This document shows, in pieces, positions 7,658 to 13,265 of a DNA stretch of 13,265 bases. A model generated the notes under the pieces. The model did no database searches, was not told where the DNA came from, and was given only the letters and a program-made list of their open reading frames with translations. The translations under genes and the position numbers were made by a program. Origin of the DNA: Candidatus Zhuqueibacterota bacterium (GTDB lineage Bacteria; SM23-31); assembly GCA_022562855.1 (NCBI GenBank), contig JADFON010000018.1, forward strand, positions 1-13,265, written 5' to 3'. How positions within the stretch are numbered: the stretch's first letter is position 1; each line of letters opens with the position of its first letter.

Positions 7658-7673
7658 AGTATAATTTTATACT
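7658..7673. promoter_or_regulatory. Inverted repeat upstream of pilU (possible operator or -10 region)
   Basis: In the 112-base gap before pilU, AGTATAA and TTATACT form 7-base arms around a two-base spacer, about 20 bases before the ATG. The minus-strand copy contains TATAAA and TATACT, which could be -10 elements, but no well-spaced -35 is visible. This gap is the only room for a promoter between the ECF ATPase genes and pilU. Function is uncertain. Confidence 0.3.
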
Positions 7674-7750
7674 TTCCCTGCGCATATGATTGGTCACTAC
7701 GTGATAATTCATCAGTTCCACTATATGAGATTGACCGGTATATCAAAAAA

Positions 7751-8617
7751 TTATGAACTGCCGTCGACTGAGTTTCTTTGAAAAAGTGAAATCCCGGTTA
7801 GCGATTGAACCAAATCCTCAATTGTATAAATCTCATTGAGCGGAATATTATATCTCCTGGAAATGGACTCGCAAAGCACAGTTATTTCAGGCTTCTCAAC
7901 ATGACCACCGTATCTGTCATCGCCGTTAACAAACATATTCTTTTTTAATCCGTCGTACTGTATCTTCCCCTCGCCAATAACAATTATTCTTTCGCATATC
8001 CGGAACAGAAAATCTATGTTATGAGAAACCACGCAGACCGTTTTCCCCTTTTGATTGATCCCTTTTAGTAATTTTTCAATATCGTCTATCCCCCTTTTGT
8101 CCAATCCGATAGTAGGCTCATCGAGGAACAAAAAATCCGGGTCGTGAACAGTCACGCCCGCCAAAGCGACCTTTCTTCTTTCACCGCTGCTTAGCTGGAA
8201 AGGAGACCGTCCGGCAAATTCTTCGGGAGGTAGTCCCACATTTTCAAGCGCTTCACTTACTATTCTCTCTAAGTCTTCACCATTATCACTACGTTGTTTC
8301 ATTCCGAATGCAATGTCGGCATAGACTGTTTCTTCAAATAACTGCTTCTCGGGAAATTGAAAAACGAGACCAATGCACTTTCTGAATTTGCTCCAATTTT
8401 TAGCATTATTTAGAACCGAATCGTTTATAATCACCGTCCCGGACAGGGGAGCCAAAAACCCTGTACATAATTGCAAAAAGGTGGATTTCCCCGAACCTGT
8501 TTTGCCGGTTATCCCAATCAACTCACCTTGTTCTATTGTGCAGGATATACTCTCGAATACTTTTACTATCGAATCAGTTTCATAATTAAAACAAATGTTT
8601 TCGAGCACAATTTTCAT
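7751..8617 (-). CDS. ecfA2: ECF/cobalt-type ABC transporter ATPase, EcfA2-like
   Basis: Energy-coupling ATPase of an energy-coupling-factor or cobalt/nickel importer (CbiO family), acting at the inner membrane. The 288-residue product has Walker A GKTGSGKST (38-46), Q-loop VFQFPEKQLFEETVYADIAFG (Gln87; FPEKQLF is typical of EcfA2), signature LSSGE (142-146), Walker B FLFLDE (162-167) and an intact switch His199 (SHN). The C-terminal tail (about 225-288) matches the extra domain of these ATPases. The ATG at 8615-8617 is 7 bases after the stop of the partner ATPase gene, so the two are surely co-transcribed and probably form a heterodimer. No EcfT follows; the next gene is pilU, 112 bases on. 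Nickel transport is suggested only by adjacency to larC. Confidence 0.92.
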   Translation of the reverse strand: MKIVLENICFNYETDSIVKVFESISCTIEQGELIGITGKTGSGKSTFLQLCTGFLAPLSGTVIINDSVLNNAKNWSKFRKCIGLVFQFPEKQLFEETVYADIAFGMKQRSDNGEDLERIVSEALENVGLPPEEFAGRSPFQLSSGERRKVALAGVTVHDPDFLFLDEPTIGLDKRGIDDIEKLLKGINQKGKTVCVVSHNIDFLFRICERIIVIGEGKIQYDGLKKNMFVNGDDRYGGHVEKPEITVLCESISRRYNIPLNEIYTIEDLVQSLTGISLFQRNSVDGSS

Positions 8618-8624
8618 AAAAAAA

Positions 8625-9449
8625 TTATTGACTGGAAATAGCTGATGAAAAATCGAAAATGTCAGGTTCTATTTCTATCCCCGGAACAGAATTCTTTAAT
8701 CTATATTCGACAGGTATTTCTAATCCGATTTGCCTGAGCAGGGGTTGCTTTTCCGAAAAAATCTTCTCAGGTGTATCGTCTGCTGCAACTTTTCCATCAT
8801 TCAAAACAATTACACGGTCACACTTTATTGCTTCACGGGAAAATTGAGTTATCAACAGTATAGTAAAACCGGTCTCATATTGTGTGCTGAATTCCTTTCT
8901 CAATTGGTTGAATAAAAATCTTCTTTCATTTAGGTCGAGGAACGATGTCGGTTCATCGAGTATCAGGTATTGGGGATTTGCGACCATTATAGAAGCCACA
9001 GCAAGTTTTTGCTTTTGACCACCGGAAAGCCGGTTTGGAGATCTCTCTTTTAAACTATCCAAATTGAACCGCATTAATATCTCCCGCACTTTTTCTCTCA
9101 TTTCGATTTCCGGTGTTCCTTTGTATTCTAATGCAAAGGCAATTTCACGTTCAACAAAATTCGTAATCAACTGGTCGTCCGGGTTTTGAAACACTATTCC
9201 TATAATATCCCTTATTTTGCCGGAACTTATCAATTCTTCGCTATTTTCGCCGTTTATCGTAATTGTCCCGGACGTTGGGGATATCAAACCCGCAAGACAC
9301 CTTGCAAGCGTCGATTTACCCGATCCATTCGGACCTATTACTGCTGTAAATTCATTCAAGCTGAATTCAACAGAAACCTCATTAAGAGCTCTCTTTATGA
9401 CGTGCCGTTCATCCGAATAATCTACAATAACATTGCAGCATTTAATCAT
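8625..9449 (-). CDS. ecfA1: ECF/cobalt-type ABC transporter ATPase, EcfA1-like, with altered H-loop
   Basis: Partner ATPase of the EcfA2-like protein. I chose ATG 9447-9449 (274 residues, MIKCCNVIVDY); a TTG at 9461 would add only four residues and lengthen the overlap with larC. With the ATG, start and larC stop overlap as ATGATTAA, implying translational coupling. Motifs, numbered from this ATG: Walker A GPNGSGKST (39-47), Q-loop VFQNPDDQLITNFVEREIAF (Gln88), signature LSGGQ (141-145), Walker B YLILDE (161-166). The H-loop reads LLITQFSREA: the switch residue is Gln202 instead of the usual His (codon CAA on the minus strand), while the partner keeps its His. One of the two ATP sites may therefore be weak or regulatory. 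Membrane and substrate-binding subunits are not nearby. Confidence 0.92.
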   Translation of the reverse strand: MIKCCNVIVDYSDERHVIKRALNEVSVEFSLNEFTAVIGPNGSGKSTLARCLAGLISPTSGTITINGENSEELISSGKIRDIIGIVFQNPDDQLITNFVEREIAFALEYKGTPEIEMREKVREILMRFNLDSLKERSPNRLSGGQKQKLAVASIMVANPQYLILDEPTSFLDLNERRFLFNQLRKEFSTQYETGFTILLITQFSREAIKCDRVIVLNDGKVAADDTPEKIFSEKQPLLRQIGLEIPVEYRLKNSVPGIEIEPDIFDFSSAISSQ

Positions 9450-10608
9450 CAGGATTACCAAGAATTTTTATTTTATCATATATTTCCATAAGGGGGATAT
9501 TTTCTTTATCCGCGATTTTTTTGCATTCCTCAAATTCGGGAATAATTCGCTTTTTACCATTCAGCATCACGGCTTTTACTTTTACGCTTCCCCATGGGGT
9601 GTCGAGCGATTCAGATGTCCGTTTTAATTTATGTCTGAACGTTTCGTGCATTCTTACACCAAGCGTTGCAGATTCATGAAAAAGAACGTCCAGGCATTTG
9701 TCATGATTTTCTTTTGCCGTCAGAATCGTCAGATTATGACCCGGTCTTCCTTTTTTCATGATAATAGGAGTGATATACGCATCCACAGCGCCAGCCTCAA
9801 TTATTTTATCAACAAGGTAGGGATATAACTCACCTGTAACGTCATCAATATTTGTTTCAAGCACCATCATAACGTCCTGATCGACATGCTCAATCGGTTG
9901 ACCCATGATAATCCGTAATACATTCGCAAAATCATCTAAATCCCTGTCGCCGCAGCCGTATCCGGTATTTTCGATTCTTACCGGCAGTAATTTTTCCGAG
10001 AACTCCGCAACAGTTGTTATCAGTGCAGCGCCGGTTGGCGTGGCCAACTCAAAGCCCACTTCTTTCTTTATAACCGGAAATCCCTTGACAAGCTCAAGGG
10101 TTGCCGGAGAAGGAACGGAAATTGTCCCGTGCGCACATTCTACTGAACCCGAACCAAGGCTGATTGCTGAAGAGAAGCATTCGGTTATCCCCAATTGTTC
10201 CATACCCCAGATTGAACCGACAATATCAATTATCGAGTCCATAGCCCCTACTTCATGGAAATGAATTTCTTCCATAGGCTTTTGATGAATTTTCCCTTCC
10301 GCTTCGGCAATTCTTGTAAATATTTTGCCGGTTTTTTCCTTAACATCATCCGACAACTCAGGTGAATCCAAAATTCTCAAAATATCGGGTAGTTTCCTGT
10401 GATGATGTTCTTCATCCGTTTTAACGGATACCTTTACCCCGCGAATACCTTTTCTGCTTACAACTTCACTCGAGAGGGAAAAGGAGGATATTCCAAGAGA
10501 TCTCAGTTTGGATTCAAGTTCATCTTCGTTTAATCCGAGATCGATTAACGCACCGAGTACCATATCGCCGCTGATCCCGGCAAAACAATCAAAATATGCT
10601 ATGCTCAT
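9442..10608 (-). CDS. larC: Nickel insertion protein LarC (pyridinium-3,5-bisthiocarboxylate mononucleotide nickel chelatase)
   Basis: LarC inserts nickel into the pyridinium bisthiocarboxylate mononucleotide to form the nickel-pincer cofactor of LarA-type racemases and epimerases, in a CTP-dependent cytoplasmic reaction. The 388-residue product is full-length and in one frame, unlike the frameshifted larC1/larC2 of Lactiplantibacillus. Signatures: DCFAGISGDM (7-16), a His cluster HHH (68-70) followed by KLPDI, IHFHEVGAMDSIIDIVG (115-131), HGTISVPSPAT (160-170), ATPTGAAL (189-196), NIDDVTGE (253-260) and KKGRPG (285-290). The ATG at 10606-10608 has a short upstream GGA. It is the first gene after the terminator at 10658-10683 and overlaps the ECF ATPase gene downstream. 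LarA, LarB and LarE are not in the window, so the client enzyme lies elsewhere. Confidence 0.95.
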   Translation of the reverse strand: MSIAYFDCFAGISGDMVLGALIDLGLNEDELESKLRSLGISSFSLSSEVVSRKGIRGVKVSVKTDEEHHHRKLPDILRILDSPELSDDVKEKTGKIFTRIAEAEGKIHQKPMEEIHFHEVGAMDSIIDIVGSIWGMEQLGITECFSSAISLGSGSVECAHGTISVPSPATLELVKGFPVIKKEVGFELATPTGAALITTVAEFSEKLLPVRIENTGYGCGDRDLDDFANVLRIIMGQPIEHVDQDVMMVLETNIDDVTGELYPYLVDKIIEAGAVDAYITPIIMKKGRPGHNLTILTAKENHDKCLDVLFHESATLGVRMHETFRHKLKRTSESLDTPWGSVKVKAVMLNGKKRIIPEFEECKKIADKENIPLMEIYDKIKILGNPDD

Positions 10609-10657
10609 AAAAATCCGTATATTCTCGCTAACATAATAATAAACTGCTTTAAAATAA

Positions 10658-10683
10658 TAACGGCGGTATCACTACCGCCGTTA
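10658..10683 (-). terminator. Rho-independent terminator after the response regulator gene
   Basis: TAACGGCGGTA (10658-10668) pairs perfectly with TACCGCCGTTA (10673-10683), an 11-base GC-rich stem with a four-base loop. On the minus strand the stem is followed by TTATTTTAAAG, a modest T-rich tail, so it should end transcription coming from the response regulator and separate it from larC. The plus-strand side (AATATAT) is also AT-rich but no gene points that way. Confidence 0.8.
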
Positions 10684-10760
10684 AATATATAAAACTAATT
10701 CAAAAGAAACAATTATTCATGTCGAATTAGCGTGAATTTTCTTATCAGGATAAAGGACAT

Positions 10761-12104
10761 TTACGTTTTGACAAATTTCCATAAACTCGCCTGCGCCTTG
10801 CTGACAAGGACCTCAAAAGTCTGACCGTCCATCGGGAAATCGGCATACCCGTAATCAAGTAATATCCCGTTTTTGCTCATTATTTTATCAGCCTCTGCGG
10901 CTGACTTTATTTTTGCGGCAATTTGTTCGGTTAAAATTTTTGTCTTTCCCTGGAGTATAACCATAAATGAGTCAAGGCCGACTTTTACTGCAGAATCGAT
11001 TGGAGAAAGGTGCTTGAGTATATTCTTGTAAACCGAATCTCTTATATCCAGAATCATAATTCCAAAATTAGTCTTCTTTTTCAAATATAATTTAAAGATC
11101 AGAATACTTAAAGTCCCTCTGTATTCTCCCGCCTTTTTAATTGTATTGAACAATTCATTCTTGGCTCCAGCCAGTGAATCGGTCAGCAAAGCCTTTCGTT
11201 CGTTTGTGTATTGTCCGAGCCTTATCATCGGGGCAATTTGTACAGACATTACTTCAAGAAGTTTCAATTTTTCTAAATTATCGGGTTTATTTATGTCAAG
11301 ATCATGTATGGTAATTATTCCGACAAAATGATTCTGAGCGTTTAGCGGAATTGCGATAAAATTATTGATTTTATTTTTGTCCGAATCGGAAACCCCGTTA
11401 ATATAGTTGTCGTCTTTTTTAAAATCTGAAATATCCACAGTCTCCGAAGACCTCATAGCTTGACCAATGATGCCCTCATTCAATTTTATCTTGAAATCTT
11501 TAACTGTTTTCTTAGTAAATCCACAGCTTTTCTCTATATGGAACTCACCTTTCTGCTCATCTTGCAGCATAATGGACACCATACCAATGTCCATGCTTGT
11601 TTCGATCGTACCGAGGGCAAAATTGAGGATTTCGTTGATCTCTTCACTGGTGTTAATAATTTTACTTATCTCATAAAGCATAGAAATATCGGCAAGAGCA
11701 TTTTCAAATTTTCTGTTTAATTCCTGATTTTCCCTTTTGAGTCTTATCCTCTCTGAGGCTTTGTTAATAGTAAATAGTATTTCAGATATATTAAAGGGTT
11801 TAAAAAGGTAATCATAAACATTTTGCTTTAAAGCTTTGATCGCTGATTCGAGGCTTGCATACCCGGTAATAACTATTACTTCTGTTTCTGCCGATTTCTT
11901 CTTCGCCGCTTTTGCAATTTGAATGCCGTCAACTTTCGGCATTTTCAGGTCGGTAAGGACAATATCGTAAGTTTTGGATTGAATTTCCTTTAACGCTTTT
12001 TCGGGATCCTGAAAAGAGTTGACATTGTATCCTTTGTTTTGAAGCACTTCTGACAGTATTTCAGTAATTCCAGCTTCGTCGTCAACTACAAGAATATCAT
12101 ACAT
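10761..12104 (-). CDS. Response regulator: REC, GAF and degenerate GGDEF-like domain
   Basis: A cytoplasmic signalling protein. I chose ATG 12102-12104 (447 residues, MYDILVVDDE) because AAAGGAG lies 8 bases upstream and the REC domain starts at once; a TTG at 12146 would add 14 residues across that ribosome site. REC (1 to about 115) has Asp8/Asp9, phospho-acceptor Asp52 (LTDLKMP), Thr80 and Lys102 (FKPF), a complete acceptor set. A helical linker (about 113-140) leads to a GAF domain (about 145-295). Residues about 305-447 look like a GGDEF fold: ILDIRD (351-356), KVGLDSFMVILQG (374-386) where GGDEF should be, and DYGYADFPMDGQTFEVLVSKAQASLW (417-442) matching the SIGIA-YP-DG-ADxALY end. GLDSF replaces GGDEF, so cyclic-di-GMP synthesis is unlikely. 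It follows the FapA-family gene by 70 bases, probably in the same unit. No histidine kinase is in the window. Confidence 0.9.
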   Translation of the reverse strand: MYDILVVDDEAGITEILSEVLQNKGYNVNSFQDPEKALKEIQSKTYDIVLTDLKMPKVDGIQIAKAAKKKSAETEVIVITGYASLESAIKALKQNVYDYLFKPFNISEILFTINKASERIRLKRENQELNRKFENALADISMLYEISKIINTSEEINEILNFALGTIETSMDIGMVSIMLQDEQKGEFHIEKSCGFTKKTVKDFKIKLNEGIIGQAMRSSETVDISDFKKDDNYINGVSDSDKNKINNFIAIPLNAQNHFVGIITIHDLDINKPDNLEKLKLLEVMSVQIAPMIRLGQYTNERKALLTDSLAGAKNELFNTIKKAGEYRGTLSILIFKLYLKKKTNFGIMILDIRDSVYKNILKHLSPIDSAVKVGLDSFMVILQGKTKILTEQIAAKIKSAAEADKIMSKNGILLDYGYADFPMDGQTFEVLVSKAQASLWKFVKT

Positions 12105-12112
12105 TGAGGTTA

Positions 12113-12119
12113 CTCCTTT
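12113..12119 (-). promoter_or_regulatory. Strong Shine-Dalgarno deciding the response regulator start
   Basis: AAAGGAG on the minus strand, 8 bases before the ATG at 12102-12104. It is the best ribosome site in the window; most other genes here have weak or no match. It rules against the TTG start at 12146. Confidence 0.85.
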
Positions 12120-12174
12120 AAACGTAATTTCATCCAAAAAAAGCAATTAAGATGAAATGAAAAAGGCAGGTTAT

Positions 12175-13265
12175 CTACGCATACCGGGTTTGGAAAGTAA
12201 TTTTCATGTCTCCTTCCTTGGAAAAAACGGAAGCTGCTCTGTAAGTAAATTCTGTCATCATTTTGCTTTGGTCAATGCTGAGTAAAACATTTCTATAAAT
12301 GGTGGTGCCTGCTATTTTCTTCTGATCTTCACTTACCATAACTTTGAATTCCTTTTTCAGTTCATTTTTCTTTTTTTGAACTTCTTCTCTCTTTAGTTCA
12401 ATTTTCTTTAATTTAATCAACAGAACCTTGAGTTCTTTTTGTTTCGATTCGGGAAACTTTGGGAGCTTTTTTTTCAAAATTTCGATAAATTCAATCTCTT
12501 TTATAAGGCTTTGTGACGTTTTTTGGAGATATTGTTCATCACGTTCAATAATGAGCATTTTTTCGTATAAATCGCCTTCAACCCTGCCTCCCACTTTTAC
12601 CTCGGTCCGAAGATAACTTGCGGATCCGATAGCTTTGGCTTCGATAGCTCTTTCTGCATAGAGTTTGCCGCCTATAATCGATCCTCTTCCTTCTGTAGCC
12701 CGAATTTCATTTTCAGCGCTCACTATAGAATTCATGATGTATTCACCAACGGTAACATTATTTCCTGCTTCAATAGTCGCTTCATTTATGAATTCCGCCC
12801 GAATGTCTTTGGCAGCGATTATTCTTGCTTTTTCCTGACCTACAACCCCTCTTGCAATAAACACACTCCCTTTTGTCGAAATGATTTCTGCCCCTTCAAC
12901 TACGCCTTTGATACGTATGTCACCTTCGGTTTTTACTTTAAACCCGGTGAGAACGTCACCAGAAACAGCAATATCTCCTGTAAACTCTATATTACCCGTA
13001 GAAAAATCAACGTCGCTATGAATAGCGAGTATGTTCTCGACGTTTAGCTTTTCTTTTTCGTGTACTATCCTGCCGCTTAGCTCAGCATATAATGAAAGAT
13101 CATCTTCCGAAATATACGTGTTTTTACCCAGTGGGAGTTTTTTGTCCTTTCCGGTGGAATCGATAGGATTACCAAAAACATCCATCCCGTCCTTGCCTTT
13201 TGTAGCGGGAATCTTAACAGCAAGAAGCTGGTCTTTTTCTACTGTTTTCAAAAGGCTTATCTGGT
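12175..13265 (-). CDS. FapA/DUF342 family polymer-forming protein (partial, N-terminus beyond window)
   Basis: The frame is open from the window edge to a TAG at 12175-12177 and gives 362 residues; a TTG at 13251 is merely internal, as the frame continues upstream (Gln-Ile-Ser-Leu before it). It matches the FapA family (formerly DUF342, 'flagellar assembly protein A'): GKDGMDVFGNPIDSTGKD (visible residues about 23-40), SDVDFSTGNIEFTGDIAVSG (about 83-102), then right-handed beta-helix repeats (GDIRIKG, GSVFIARG, IEAGNNVTVGEYI) to about residue 225. A Lys/Glu-rich coiled coil follows (about 235-310), and a short C-terminal region ending ITFQTRYA. Family members are soluble and their role is poorly understood; some affect flagellar function or cell-surface assembly. 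No flagellar gene is seen here. The response regulator gene follows 70 bases on, which suggests a joint regulatory or motility role. Confidence 0.88.
   Translation of the reverse strand, partial: QISLLKTVEKDQLLAVKIPATKGKDGMDVFGNPIDSTGKDKKLPLGKNTYISEDDLSLYAELSGRIVHEKEKLNVENILAIHSDVDFSTGNIEFTGDIAVSGDVLTGFKVKTEGDIRIKGVVEGAEIISTKGSVFIARGVVGQEKARIIAAKDIRAEFINEATIEAGNNVTVGEYIMNSIVSAENEIRATEGRGSIIGGKLYAERAIEAKAIGSASYLRTEVKVGGRVEGDLYEKMLIIERDEQYLQKTSQSLIKEIEFIEILKKKLPKFPESKQKELKVLLIKLKKIELKREEVQKKKNELKKEFKVMVSEDQKKIAGTTIYRNVLLSIDQSKMMTEFTYRAASVFSKEGDMKITFQTRYA

Noticed and set aside
7639-7750. Hidden EcfT gene after the ECF ATPases
   Set aside because: The gap before pilU is only 112 bases, far too short for a membrane subunit, and contains no hydrophobic open frame.
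9905-10264. 119-codon plus-strand open frame opposite larC
   Set aside because: It lies wholly within the strongly recognisable larC gene, shows no domain motif, and has no operon context; it is an antisense shadow.
10695-10730. CTAATTC/GAATTAG 7-base inverted repeat after the response regulator stop
   Set aside because: AT-rich short arms with a 22-base spacer; no sign of function beside the much stronger terminator nearby.
1-13265. tRNA, rRNA, CRISPR array or intact transposase
   Set aside because: No regularly spaced direct repeats, tRNA-like cloverleaf with CCA-end context, rRNA-like sequence or transposase motif was recognised on either strand; this was by eye, not by a covariance-model search.

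Overview
All genes in this window are on the minus strand, so transcription runs from high to low coordinates. The content indicates a Gram-negative (diderm) bacterium: an Omp85-type outer-membrane barrel, a BamB-like lipoprotein and a type IV pilus ATPase. The barrel protein's architecture (HExxH protease domain, TolB-like propeller, Omp85 barrel) and the frequent weak or absent Shine-Dalgarno sequences suggest the Bacteroidota/Ignavibacteria/Marinimicrobia (FCB) neighbourhood. This placement is inference from family knowledge, not a search result.

Region by region, in the direction of transcription: (1) 13265-12175, a FapA/DUF342 family protein cut by the window edge, then at 12104-10761 a response regulator with REC, GAF and a degenerate GGDEF-like C-terminus. 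A strong hairpin terminator at 10658-10683 closes this unit. (2) 10608-7751, a compact, overlapping set of larC (nickel insertion into the lactate-racemase-type pincer cofactor) and two ECF/cobalt-type ABC ATPases, with no EcfT or substrate-binding partner in the window. (3) 7638-5874, a PilU-like pilus retraction ATPase followed 19 bases later by coaE (dephospho-CoA kinase). (4) 5873-5497, a 377-base non-coding gap. It holds a 226-base element bounded by perfect 22-base inverted repeats and containing a REP-like hairpin. (5) 5496-639, the 980-residue protease/TolB/Omp85 chimera, a PQQ-type beta-propeller lipoprotein and a small membrane-anchored unknown protein. The last two are joined by a TAATG stop/start overlap. 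(6) 585-1, the N-terminal 195 residues of a WbpP/TviC-type UDP-N-acetylglucosamine 4-epimerase, noticeably more AT-rich than the sampled larC stretch.

The most interesting unit is region 5: a predicted metalloprotease, propeller and barrel on one polypeptide, next to a BamB-like propeller lipoprotein and an unknown membrane-anchored coiled-coil protein. Other points are a Gln in place of the switch His in the first ECF ATPase, the dead GGDEF-like domain in the response regulator, the inverted-repeat element, and three probable start-codon corrections (PQQ lipoprotein, first ECF ATPase, response regulator). I saw no rRNA, tRNA, CRISPR array or complete transposase gene.
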